Below are positions 8,646-17,454 of a DNA stretch of 40,326 bases, piece by piece. Source of the stretch: an uncultured Saprospiraceae bacterium (GTDB lineage Bacteria; Bacteroidota; Bacteroidia; Chitinophagales; Saprospiraceae); NCBI GenBank assembly GCA_937928405.1, contig CALFWZ010000018.1, positions 1 to 40,326 on the forward strand, given 5' to 3'. The notes below the pieces were generated by a model that saw only the letters and a program-made list of their open reading frames with translations, was not told the origin of the DNA and did not search any database. How positions within the stretch are numbered: the first letter of the stretch is position 1; every line of letters begins with the position of its first letter. A program made the translations under genes and the position numbers.

Positions 8646-8726
8646 CTTAATGTTAACTTAATGTTACCTGATTCTTGCATTTATGAACAATATTATTTAC
8701 TTTTAGTTAACATTGGCTTAATGTTA
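8646..8726. promoter_or_regulatory. CTTAATGTTA repeat cluster in a divergent promoter region
   Basis: CTTAATGTTA occurs three times on the plus strand, at 8646-8655, 8657-8666 and 8717-8726. The first two are 11 bp apart, one helical turn, and the third is 60 bp further on. GTTAACATT at 8706-8714 is an exact inverted copy of AATGTTAAC at 8649-8657. A possible promoter (TTG at 8675-8677, 20 bp, TACTTTTA at 8698-8705, one mismatch to TAnnTTTG) lies between the boxes. Spacing and position suggest operator sites for the kinase/protease pair; the binding protein is unknown. Confidence 0.45.
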
Positions 8727-8743
8727 GCTAAATATAGATCAAT

Positions 8744-9667
8744 ATGCATTTTCAAGTATTCACTTTTTTGCTGCTTTTTCTTGCTTTGTCCGGTAATATG
8801 ATAGGACAGGAGCGGGTGGCGTATGTAAGTGGATCTGAAGGAGAGCATATTGATTATGCCCATAGTTTCAAGGGGGTAAAAGAGGTCAAGTTTGAGTTGG
8901 ATGGTGGAATAATTCTGGTAGAAGCGGAATTAAACAATTCAGTGCAGACTTTTATCCTTGACTCCGGCGCGCCAGGATTGATTCTGAATAATTTTAATCA
9001 AAAAGGAGAAAAGGCCGTCATGACCGGGATTAATGGATCGGTTGAAGCCTACACAGTGTCCGTGAAAAGTTTTGTCTGGGCAGGTATTTCTTATCCAAAA
9101 ATAGAAGCAATCTCGATGGATCTATCCCATCTGGAATCGATGACCAAACGTAAAATTAGTGGACTAATAGGATACGAATTAATAAAGGACTTTGAATTAT
9201 TTTTGGATTATAATTCGAAAGCTATTCAACTTAAAAGTGTTGAAACTGCGTATACTGATACTTCTACGCCGTTGGTTAGTTTTCCAATTTCTTTTGAAAA
9301 TCATTTACCAGTGATCGAGGCGGTGATTGGAAAGAAAAAGCTACGCTTAGGTTTAGATACAGGTGCTGAAATAAATGTTTTGGATAAGCGACTTTCTTCT
9401 CAAATTGCTAAGGTAGCTTCTAATCCACGACCTTATGGAAAAATATATGGAGTAGGGGACCAGCAAAAACCAGCTCAAATGGTCAAGGTAGCAGTCACCA
9501 GAGTCCAGCGCGCGGCCTATCGTCAGATGAATTATGTACTCACAGATTTTTCCCAAATTACTAATGAAGGTACCACCAATATTGATGGGATCTTGGGATT
9601 TCCTTTTCTGAGTAGTTGTAAATTCTCCATTGATTTCAAAACCCAGCAATTAAATGTTTGGCCTTAG
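8744..9667 (+). CDS. Retropepsin-like aspartyl protease family protein
   Basis: A 307-residue secreted protein (signal peptide about 1-21) holding two copies of the retropepsin-like fold. The first active-site triad is D73-S-G in FILDSGAPG, the second D205-T-G in LGLDTGAEIN; each is followed by the expected hydrophobic-hydrophobic-Gly strand (SGLIGYELI near 141; DGILGFPFL near 283). Family knowledge: retroviral proteases need two DTG lobes, and single-chain duplications like this can form an active site internally. D-S-G in the first lobe is an accepted variant. Substrates are unknown. The gene diverges from the sensor kinase at 7423-8547 and ends only 7 bp before the convergent TonB receptor gene. 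Confidence 0.85.
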   Translation: MHFQVFTFLLLFLALSGNMIGQERVAYVSGSEGEHIDYAHSFKGVKEVKFELDGGIILVEAELNNSVQTFILDSGAPGLILNNFNQKGEKAVMTGINGSVEAYTVSVKSFVWAGISYPKIEAISMDLSHLESMTKRKISGLIGYELIKDFELFLDYNSKAIQLKSVETAYTDTSTPLVSFPISFENHLPVIEAVIGKKKLRLGLDTGAEINVLDKRLSSQIAKVASNPRPYGKIYGVGDQQKPAQMVKVAVTRVQRAAYRQMNYVLTDFSQITNEGTTNIDGILGFPFLSSCKFSIDFKTQQLNVWP

Positions 9668-9674
9668 CGCGTGG

Positions 9675-12134
9675 TTAAAATTCTCCACCGTCACCTCCAT
9701 CTCCACTGGAGCGACCTCGACCTCCGCCTCTTTTCTTCTTTTGGTTTAATCGATAATTTAAGGACAAGGTCATTTGTCGTTGTCGCCATTGAAATTCTGA
9801 TTCTTGAAAGAAGTCAGGTTGATCGATAATGGATCGTCTTTTTCGAGAATTAAAAACATCTCGAACACTGAGGGCAAGGGTTCCATTCCCTTTAAAAACA
9901 TCTCGGGCCAATCCTATATTTAAACTATGTACCGCCAATCGACGACCCTGAGTTGTATTTCGTGGCCCTCGAAAATTATAGGTGAATTGGCCATCAAAAC
10001 CTTTCGAAAAGGTAATCTTGGCAGATAATCGACCTCTAGCAGAAAATGCGTCTGCTGAAAAATCTTGACCGTTGCTCATCCCTTCGGTAATAGAGCGAAA
10101 CAAATTTAAATTTGCGTTTAAGCGCACTGCCTTGACCGGTTCATAAGATCCATTTATTTCCAATCCAAAATTATCTTCGGTTGCTAGGTTTTCGGGACGA
10201 CGGATGGTTCCTCCCATATCGTCTGCTGTTAGCAAACGGGTAATCACATCAGTCGTATGACGATAATAAATAGACGAAGCGATGGATCCTTTGTCAAAAG
10301 ATTTCATAAATCCTATTTCATAAGAATCTGTAAATTCAGGATTAAGGTTTGGATTGCCACTAAAGAAATTACGAGAATCACTGAAAGTGAAAAATGGGTT
10401 TAAATCCCAAAAACGTGGACGTCGGATTCTACGACTATAACTCGCCTGGATACTCGCCGTTTCAGATAATTGATAACCCAAAAATCCACTTGGGAATAAA
10501 TTATTATAGTCTCGTGGATTTTTCTCTCCCGTGTTTAACAGCAAGGTTTGTACGTCCGAATATTCGTTTCGAAGTCCCATTTGATAAGAGAAATTACCAA
10601 TCTTATTTCCATAAATGGCGTAAACGGCATAAACTCCTTCATCGTAAATAAAATTATTTGAAAGACCATTGACGATTTCTAATCCATCTTCTGTTTCCTG
10701 TTGAACCAAAAAATCATTCTTAATTTCTCGAGAAGAACCTCTTATACCAAATTCGAATTTTCCATCCTTTCCGAATGGATGAATATAATCTGCTGATAAG
10801 ATGGCTCGCTTTTCACCTTCTGCATTTTCACTAAATTGGATAATATCAGGATCTCCTTTCAGAGTGCCATCCGGATTGAGTAGTTTTTCTACAAAGTCTG
10901 AACTTTCAGTTTCATTATTATCCTGGAAATTGAAATTCACCGTCAATTTTTGTCCTTTTTTAGAAAAATCTTTTCGGTAAGTTATTTCATATTCTAGCCG
11001 TCGGTCATCCTCTCCTTCTATTTCTGATCGGTCATTAATACCGGTAGGATTGTCTAAGCTCTCAATAAAATCTCGATAAACAACGCTGTTGTTATTTTTA
11101 TCATCACTTATATTATAATTAAAAGCCAAGGTGAGAATACTCTTTTCTGTAAAGAAATAATCCGATCCAAAACGAAAGTTATGAGAAAGCCCACTACGGT
11201 CAAATTTTCTAGTCTGATCTGTAATAAAAGTGACGCCATCTCGGGTTGCTTGTTGAAATAAATCACCTCCACCCGGATTATTACTATAACGAAGTCCATA
11301 AGTGGTAAAGAAATTTAGTTTGTCTTTACGATAGTTTAAGTTGATGGCCGTTCCATATAATTCAGGATAACCAAGCGTGAAATCAAAACTACCGTTCAAG
11401 CCTCCTTTCCGTTCTTTTTTCAATATAATATTGATGATACCTGCCATCCCTTCTGCATCGTAGCGAGCAGATGGATTTGTAATGACTTCAATTCGATCAA
11501 TAACGCCACCGGCTAGATTACGCAGCCCGCGTGTATCCCCAATACCGACCATTCCTGAAGGCTTTCCATTGATCAAAACCCGTACATTACCACTTCCACG
11601 CAATTCTACATTTCCTTCTACATCAACCGTTACAGATGGTACATTATCAAGTATTTCAGCAGCGTTAGCTCCGGTGCTCGTTAAATCTTTTCCTACGTTA
11701 AACACCCGCTTATCCAGCGACATGGTAAAGGTGCTTTTTTCGCCAACTACCTCTATTTCATCCAATACGGCAGCGTCCCCAGATAATTGAATAATTCCTA
11801 AATCAACGTTAAGATTCTTACGACCTAGTCTTATCTCTTCAATAGCATAAGGCTGATAGCCAATAAACTCGATTTTAGCAAAATACCGTCCTGCTTTGGT
11901 TTCAAGCATAAATTTTCCCGCTCCATCAGAGATAATACCACCTGCTACGGAGCTATCACGCTGTGAAAAAAGCGTAATAGTAGCAAATTCTAGCGGTGTT
12001 TGTGTTTGGCTATCCACTATTGTGCCTGTTAAGGTAGCTTTAGGACGAGGGCCTCGTTTACCTCCAGGTCGCTGAGCATAACTAGTTAGCGCAAACAATA
12101 TAAGTAAGGAGGTGATTAGTAAATTTTTACACAT
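9675..12134 (-). CDS. TonB-dependent receptor-like outer-membrane beta-barrel protein
   Basis: An 819-residue outer-membrane protein. Signal peptide about 1-21 (ending SYAQ); a carboxypeptidase-regulatory-like Ig domain about 33-115 (TGTIVDSQTQTPLEFATI opening it); a plug domain about 125-245 with ILDNVPSVTVDVEGNVELRG and NPSARYDAEGMAGIINIILKK; then a long beta barrel with many aromatic-ended strands. This arrangement fits the outer-membrane barrel family 3 group of TonB receptors in Bacteroidota rather than SusC. The C-terminus is unusual: a basic and glycine-rich tail (KKKRGGGRGRSS, then GDGGDGG) follows the last strand. No SusD or transporter gene is next to it, so the substrate is open. 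Convergent with the aspartyl protease gene. Confidence 0.88.
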   Translation of the reverse strand: MCKNLLITSLLILFALTSYAQRPGGKRGPRPKATLTGTIVDSQTQTPLEFATITLFSQRDSSVAGGIISDGAGKFMLETKAGRYFAKIEFIGYQPYAIEEIRLGRKNLNVDLGIIQLSGDAAVLDEIEVVGEKSTFTMSLDKRVFNVGKDLTSTGANAAEILDNVPSVTVDVEGNVELRGSGNVRVLINGKPSGMVGIGDTRGLRNLAGGVIDRIEVITNPSARYDAEGMAGIINIILKKERKGGLNGSFDFTLGYPELYGTAINLNYRKDKLNFFTTYGLRYSNNPGGGDLFQQATRDGVTFITDQTRKFDRSGLSHNFRFGSDYFFTEKSILTLAFNYNISDDKNNNSVVYRDFIESLDNPTGINDRSEIEGEDDRRLEYEITYRKDFSKKGQKLTVNFNFQDNNETESSDFVEKLLNPDGTLKGDPDIIQFSENAEGEKRAILSADYIHPFGKDGKFEFGIRGSSREIKNDFLVQQETEDGLEIVNGLSNNFIYDEGVYAVYAIYGNKIGNFSYQMGLRNEYSDVQTLLLNTGEKNPRDYNNLFPSGFLGYQLSETASIQASYSRRIRRPRFWDLNPFFTFSDSRNFFSGNPNLNPEFTDSYEIGFMKSFDKGSIASSIYYRHTTDVITRLLTADDMGGTIRRPENLATEDNFGLEINGSYEPVKAVRLNANLNLFRSITEGMSNGQDFSADAFSARGRLSAKITFSKGFDGQFTYNFRGPRNTTQGRRLAVHSLNIGLARDVFKGNGTLALSVRDVFNSRKRRSIIDQPDFFQESEFQWRQRQMTLSLNYRLNQKKKRGGGRGRSSGDGGDGGEF

Positions 12135-12346
12135 AAAATTAAATTTAAATTAATGAGGGTCTTATACTTTAGATTTGGAGCGTAGCATTAATATAGACCC
12201 CCTTTAACACCTAAAGAGGGACGGATGTTCACAAAAGCAAAAAATTAGCACGGTATTTGGCTTGTATTTCAGGATGAACTTGGTCTTTTAGCAACTCGTC
12301 TCGACAATTAAATAACAATTCATTGGTATTTTAACTTGAAAATAAT

Positions 12347-13471
12347 ATGAAAACCATCACACTCTCAGGTCATTCAGTGGCCGACCTCTCAGAAAAAATC
12401 AATCAGTCAATTACGGCAGATTTTAAACCAACTTTAGCTATTTCTTTTGGCTCTGTAAAATGTGATTTAGTAGCATATGTAAAAATATTCAACGATCATG
12501 ATATCCAATTATTTGGAGCTTCTTCTGCCGGTGAGTTCATCAATGAAGACCGTAAAGAAGAAAGCATAGTTGTTTTGCTATTAGATATGGATCCAGCTGC
12601 TTTTGCTGTTTATCACCAAGAGGCAGACTTTGGTACTTCCTTTTCTGCTGGGCACAAGTTAGCCAAATTCGGTTTGGATAAGTTTAAAGATCCTATTTTT
12701 CTTGTTACCTTTTCTATGACGATCAATGGGGAAGGTGTGATTGCTGGCGTCCATGATTTAATTCCTAGAGAGAAAATTTTTGGAGGAATGGCTGGAGATG
12801 ATTTTGCAATGCAAGCCACTTATAGTTTTACAAATGATCAGATTAGCCCCTCTTCATTAACGGGGCTTGTACTCGACGGCGATAAAATTCAGGTAGATGG
12901 AGTTGCTTTTTGTGGATGGGAACCAATCGGAGGGAAAAATCGCATTACAAAATCTAAAGACAATATTGTCTATGAGATTAATGGCCAACCAGCAATGGAC
13001 GTAGTAAAGGGTGTTTTTGGAAATTTTTATGAAACGTTAGAGAATCATGATGTTTTGATGGGGGCAGCACAGTATCCTTTTCAAATGATTAAGGATGGGA
13101 AATATGTTCTTCGTGCCGCATTGTACAGCAATGAAGATGATGGATCTCTTATTTTAGCTGGTCCAGTAGAGGAGGGGCAGGAGTTTAGATTTTCAGTGGC
13201 CCCAGGATTTGAGGTAATTGATGATACCCTTGAAAAATTTAAAGAATTCGCTATTAATAAACCTAAACCAGAAGCTGTGATCTTGTTTTCTTGTAAGGCT
13301 AGACATATGTCTCTTGGACCACTGGTTGAAGATGAATTGGCTGGAATACACGAAATCTGGGGAAAAGACATGATTGGATTTTTTACTTATGGAGAAATCG
13401 GTATGGATATAGATGGGAACTCTAATTTCTATAATGAAACCTGTTCTTTGGTAATGATTTCCGAAAAGTAA
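12347..13471 (+). CDS. FIST-domain sensory protein
   Basis: A 374-residue cytoplasmic protein made of FIST_N (about 15-205) and FIST_C (about 215-365). Recognisable parts are the GASSAGEF and GGMAGDD turns in the N-terminal half and, near the end, FFTYGEIGMDIDGNSNFYNETCSLVMIS, typical of FIST_C. Family knowledge: FIST was proposed, from gene neighbourhoods, to sense small ligands such as amino acids for signal-transduction proteins. That fits here: the stop is 12 bp before a hybrid histidine kinase on the same strand. The kinase has no obvious sensor domain of its own, so this protein probably supplies the input. No signal peptide or membrane segment is seen. Confidence 0.9.
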   Translation: MKTITLSGHSVADLSEKINQSITADFKPTLAISFGSVKCDLVAYVKIFNDHDIQLFGASSAGEFINEDRKEESIVVLLLDMDPAAFAVYHQEADFGTSFSAGHKLAKFGLDKFKDPIFLVTFSMTINGEGVIAGVHDLIPREKIFGGMAGDDFAMQATYSFTNDQISPSSLTGLVLDGDKIQVDGVAFCGWEPIGGKNRITKSKDNIVYEINGQPAMDVVKGVFGNFYETLENHDVLMGAAQYPFQMIKDGKYVLRAALYSNEDDGSLILAGPVEEGQEFRFSVAPGFEVIDDTLEKFKEFAINKPKPEAVILFSCKARHMSLGPLVEDELAGIHEIWGKDMIGFFTYGEIGMDIDGNSNFYNETCSLVMISEK

Positions 13472-13483
13472 CCAAACTGATTT

Positions 13484-15262
13484 ATGCAAAAATTAGAAAA
13501 AATAGCGGAAGAACTTTCTCGGAAAATCAACGAACAAGTTGCTTCAAAAGAGCAATCTCAAGAAATGATCCGGCAGGTTGAGAAGATTGTGAAAGAGATC
13601 GTTAAATCTGAATTTAGATTGAAGCGAACCCTTCGAGATAATGAAATTACGAATGCCGTCCTTAAAAATACTATTACTGAACTAGAAAGACAGAACGAAA
13701 TAATCGAAAAGCAAAGTAAGTTTAAAGAAGAACTCTTTGCCAGTATCAGTCACGAATTGCGTACCCCACTGCATGGTATTTTGGGAATGAGTCAATTGAT
13801 TTCCAGAACCGATATGTCTGAGAAACAGACAAATTTTGTAAATGTAATCAAAGGGTCTGCTGACAACTTGCTCGTTATCATCAATGATATCCTTAGTCTA
13901 ACTAAGATGAATGCAGGAAAGATAGAACTCGTTGAACGACCTTTTTATCTACCAGATTTTCTGAAAGAAATAGAAGGCGTTCTAAAATTAAAGGCGGAAG
14001 AGAAAAATTTATTTTTACGCTTAGAGGTTGCTCCTGATACTCCAAAAAATATTGTTGCTGATCATATTCGTATCTATCAGATATTGATCAATCTACTCAA
14101 TAATAGTATAAAATTTACGGAGAAAGGCTGGATTTTGTTGAAGATTGAATCGCTAGCAAAGAGAGGAGACAAAGCTGATTTACTTTTTACGATAGAGGAT
14201 ACTGGCATCGGCATTGAAAAAGAAAAGCAAGAACAAATCTTTGAACCATTTTCACGAGTACACGACCTAGAAGGTGGCGTAATTGAAGGTGCTGGTCTTG
14301 GATTAAATATTGTCAAAAAACTGATGTCATTACTGGGAGGTAAGATTAGTGTGGAAAGTAAATATGGTAGTGGAACTTGTTTTAAACTTTATTTAACTTG
14401 TAAAATACTCGATGGAGAAGTTGCTGAAATTACGGACACTGCCATCGATGAAATAGAGATACCGTCCACTTGGAAGGATCTGAGGTTCTTATATATTGAA
14501 GACAATCCAACAAATATCTTATACGCCAAACATCTCTTCTTGGAATGGAATATTGAAATAGATATTGCAGAGGATTGTGCCAAGTCTAGAGAAAAACTTA
14601 AAAATAATAAATACGATTGTATCCTTTCTGATGTCAAACTACCTGATGGCAACGGGATCGATCTAATCAGAGAAATTCGAGAAAATTTTAATAGCCCCAA
14701 TTATCAAACTCCAGTGCTTATACTTACTGCGAGTGCCAGTGAACATGAAAGAATTATTACCGAAGCGATTAATATACAAAGTTATATGGGAAAACCGTTT
14801 CGGCCTACACACTTAATTAAAGAGATGAAGAGAGCAATTGATAATTATCAAAAAGATGGATCAGAGCCAACTTATAAGATTCCAATGAGTTCGGAGCCAG
14901 TAGGGAAAAATAAATACTTTACCTTACTTTATAAAAATTTTGGAAAGAACTTATCGGTGGTAAAGGAAATGCTGGAAATCTTTAAAACTCAAATTCCAGT
15001 CACTTTGGAAAAGTTGGAGAAACACCATAACGATAAGAATTATGAAGGGTTTTATTTTGAAATCCACCGAATTAAGTCTACTATTAAAATCGTTGGTTTA
15101 CCTCAATTATTAGAATTGGCGATGGTCATGGAACGGGATACTTACGAAGCTGCTGATGTTACCATGATTTCAGATTATCTTGATAAGTTTAAAAAACAAG
15201 CAGCCATAGATATCCATATTATTGAAGCAGAATTGGAACGTCTCAGTAAGAATGTTGCTTAG
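13484..15262 (+). CDS. Soluble hybrid histidine kinase with receiver and HPt domains
   Basis: A 592-residue kinase with no transmembrane segment. Order: N-terminal coiled coil (about 1-85); HisKA with H90 in ASISHELRTPLHGIL; ATPase domain with N box LLNNSIKFT (N207), G1 EDTGIGI (238-244) and G2 GAGLGLNIVKKL (269-280); receiver with E339/D340, phosphoacceptor D383 in LSDVKLPDGNG, T415 and K437; C-terminal HPt-like domain (about 480-585) with H528 in IHRIKST. The likely phosphate path is H90 to D383 to H528, then to an unlinked regulator. The gene follows the FIST gene by 12 bp, so FIST probably feeds it. Its stop codon overlaps that of the convergent arginase-family gene. Confidence 0.93.
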   Translation: MQKLEKIAEELSRKINEQVASKEQSQEMIRQVEKIVKEIVKSEFRLKRTLRDNEITNAVLKNTITELERQNEIIEKQSKFKEELFASISHELRTPLHGILGMSQLISRTDMSEKQTNFVNVIKGSADNLLVIINDILSLTKMNAGKIELVERPFYLPDFLKEIEGVLKLKAEEKNLFLRLEVAPDTPKNIVADHIRIYQILINLLNNSIKFTEKGWILLKIESLAKRGDKADLLFTIEDTGIGIEKEKQEQIFEPFSRVHDLEGGVIEGAGLGLNIVKKLMSLLGGKISVESKYGSGTCFKLYLTCKILDGEVAEITDTAIDEIEIPSTWKDLRFLYIEDNPTNILYAKHLFLEWNIEIDIAEDCAKSREKLKNNKYDCILSDVKLPDGNGIDLIREIRENFNSPNYQTPVLILTASASEHERIITEAINIQSYMGKPFRPTHLIKEMKRAIDNYQKDGSEPTYKIPMSSEPVGKNKYFTLLYKNFGKNLSVVKEMLEIFKTQIPVTLEKLEKHHNDKNYEGFYFEIHRIKSTIKIVGLPQLLELAMVMERDTYEAADVTMISDYLDKFKKQAAIDIHIIEAELERLSKNVA

Positions 15263-16065
15263 AACTTTAGCGAAGATACCAACAAATCCAAAATAGGTTT
15301 TATTGGCGCTAATTCCTGTTGATTACTCGCCGTTACTTCTGTTAAGGAGGTGCCAACTACCTTGAATTCTTTTTCTAATATCTTTATGAGCTTAACGGCC
15401 TGCGTTATCTTCAACCCATCATGGATTGGCAAAAGTGCGTTCCCATATTCTTCAGGGTTCAAAGCATCTACATCAAAGTGGATATACAAATTTTGAATAT
15501 TTTGAGATTTCAATCGCTCCAAGAAAGGGGCTATTTCTGCCTTCGCTGAATGGAAAATATCTTGTTTTTTTATCCACCGTTTTTCTGGTTCGTCAATGTC
15601 TCGTAGACCAGCATATAAAATTTGATTCGGCTGAATGGTTGAAAAGCATAGCTTCCCGAGTGCTTTATCTCCTTCCCCACAAAGTTGTCGTAGGGGCATT
15701 CCGTGAAAATTTTTGCTATTAGAAGATTCGGGTGTATTGGCGTCTGCATGGGCATCAAACCAAATAAGGCCTAAATTTTCGTAGCGCTTGTTTAGGTAGG
15801 ATACGGGGATGAGTTCTATACCACAATCTCCACCGATCGTGAAAATTTTTTCCGGCTGTTCTTTTTTTATCAATTCATGACACCGCAAAGTTTGATTATA
15901 AATCACTGAGTAATTACGGATGACTTTACTGGTCTTCATAGTATGTTTTTCGGTAATCACCCGGTGCGTAATTTGATTTCCATAATATTCTTTGAGGGTC
16001 TCCATTCCTTGTAGGATCGGATCACGTCGATTGGCGCCTTGCCACTGTGGAAAAACTAATATCAT
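15259..16065 (-). CDS. Arginase-family (ureohydrolase) protein
   Basis: A 268-residue protein with the arginase/agmatinase fold. Metal-binding blocks are visible: GGDCG (78-82), DAHAD (104-108), HFDVDALNP (197-204, with D198 and D200) and the late Glu in SLTEVTA (E243). In canonical members the first block is GGDHS; here the His ligand is Cys81. The second cluster (D104, H106, D108, D198, D200) is intact. The reaction would be hydrolysis of a guanidino or formimino group, but the substrate cannot be chosen between arginine, agmatine, formiminoglutamate and others. It lies 62 bp downstream of an MFS transporter gene on the same strand. Its stop overlaps the convergent kinase stop (15259-15262). 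Confidence 0.82.
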   Translation of the reverse strand: MILVFPQWQGANRRDPILQGMETLKEYYGNQITHRVITEKHTMKTSKVIRNYSVIYNQTLRCHELIKKEQPEKIFTIGGDCGIELIPVSYLNKRYENLGLIWFDAHADANTPESSNSKNFHGMPLRQLCGEGDKALGKLCFSTIQPNQILYAGLRDIDEPEKRWIKKQDIFHSAKAEIAPFLERLKSQNIQNLYIHFDVDALNPEEYGNALLPIHDGLKITQAVKLIKILEKEFKVVGTSLTEVTASNQQELAPIKPILDLLVSSLKF

Positions 16066-16083
16066 AAGTTGCTTAAATGTATT

Positions 16084-16105
16084 TGTCTAATATTAAGCTT
16101 AGACA
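16084..16105. promoter_or_regulatory. Short palindrome between MFS and arginase-family genes
   Basis: TGTCTAA (16084-16090) and TTAGACA (16099-16105) are perfect 7-bp inverted arms around an 8-bp spacer. The site sits 19 bp before the arginase-family start codon and 22 bp after the MFS stop, an operator-like place. It lacks a T run, so it is not a typical terminator. Confidence 0.3.
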
Positions 16106-16127
16106 TGGTTTTGATTGAATATCCTAA

Positions 16128-17363
16128 TTATGAAGTGAACTCTATTTTATTATCTGTTCCAACTATCTGCTTTAAATAACCAAAACCCATCACCATCAGT
16201 AATCCTCCACCTGCTAAAAAGTAAAACAACATATCATATCCAAATAATTCCGCTATCTGAAATCCTATAATAGGAGCTATGATAAGGGAGATAGAAAAAG
16301 TCATAGAATAATAGCCCATATAACTTCCTCTGTTTTGATCCGTCGACCGACTAAACGCAAAACTATTGGTAAATGGAAACATAAAAATTTCTCCAATACT
16401 AATGATAATCATAAATATAATGGGAAATATATACCAAGCCGAATCAAAATCTGGAACGATCAAGAATAAGTAAGATAAAGATACCAGACTCGTTCCTACC
16501 ATTACCCAAAATAAATTAGTTTTTCGATTATCACAATGATGAACCAGTGGCATCTCAACGGCAGCAATTAGTAATCCATTGAGTGCCATCAAATATCCAA
16601 CGTTTGCTTCGCTAAATAGGAGTACATCTTTTAGATATACTGGAATTACAAAAATCAATTGCATGAAAACAATGGCGATTAATGTAGTCAACAATAAGAA
16701 AAATAGATACACTCGATCCTGAAAAATGGAGGCAGGAATTTGATTTTTCTCCGTCTCTTGATATTGGGGTTGTACATTTCGGGGAATTTTCCACCAGACA
16801 AAAATGCCAGCAGAAATACACGTAATTCCATCGATGATAAATAACCAGGGAAATCCAAAAGTCTCAGCGATAAGTCCTCCAAAAGCTGGCCCAACTCCAA
16901 AGCCTAAATTGATTGCTAATCGGATTAAAGAGATGGACCTGGTTCGATCTTTTTCTGGGCTAAAAATGGCTACTGCCGAAAATAGTGCAGGACGAAACAA
17001 ATCGTTGATTAGACTAACGAGAAAAATAACGATCGCTACAGAATAAAAATCCTTCTGATACATCAACAGAAAAAACATAAAACCACCTAGAAAAAAAGAC
17101 CAAAACATCGTCTGGAAATAACCGATCAAATCCGTAAGTTTACCGCCAAGGTAAGACCCCGCGACCGAACCTAATCCGAAACAAGCCATGATGTATCCAG
17201 TTTGAATTGGCGTAAAATCAAGCTCATTGGTCAGGTAAATAGTCATAAATGGAATGACCATCGTACCCGCACGGTTAATGAGTGTAACAATAGATAGTAA
17301 CCAGATCACTGGAGAGAGACCCGTAAAAGCGGCGTAATATCGTGCGTAGAGATTTTGGAGCAT
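16128..17363 (-). CDS. MFS transporter, 12 transmembrane segments
   Basis: A 411-residue major facilitator superfamily carrier. About twelve hydrophobic helices are visible, in two groups of six split by a charged cytoplasmic loop near 195-215 (KIPRNVQPQYQETEKNQ). The loop between helices 2 and 3 carries GGKLTDLIGYF, the MFS motif-A position, and helix 5 contains NLGFGVGPAFGGL, similar to motif C of drug/proton antiporters, so efflux is more likely than uptake. The substrate is unknown. It is followed at 62 bp by the arginase-family gene on the same strand, a possible operon. Its upstream region contains the palindromic element at 17455-17650. Confidence 0.88.
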   Translation of the reverse strand: MLQNLYARYYAAFTGLSPVIWLLSIVTLINRAGTMVIPFMTIYLTNELDFTPIQTGYIMACFGLGSVAGSYLGGKLTDLIGYFQTMFWSFFLGGFMFFLLMYQKDFYSVAIVIFLVSLINDLFRPALFSAVAIFSPEKDRTRSISLIRLAINLGFGVGPAFGGLIAETFGFPWLFIIDGITCISAGIFVWWKIPRNVQPQYQETEKNQIPASIFQDRVYLFFLLLTTLIAIVFMQLIFVIPVYLKDVLLFSEANVGYLMALNGLLIAAVEMPLVHHCDNRKTNLFWVMVGTSLVSLSYLFLIVPDFDSAWYIFPIIFMIIISIGEIFMFPFTNSFAFSRSTDQNRGSYMGYYSMTFSISLIIAPIIGFQIAELFGYDMLFYFLAGGGLLMVMGFGYLKQIVGTDNKIEFTS

Positions 17364-17454
17364 AAGCCGTCATTTAAGATCGAAAACGGGGTGGTTGCTA
17401 TTTACAATGATGATTGCAAATAAAAGCATATTTTCGACCATATGGATAAATCAA

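Noticed and set aside
12347..15262. Chemotaxis or defence system
   Set aside because: No methyl-accepting, CheW, nuclease or toxin domains; the genes are a regular sensor and phosphorelay.
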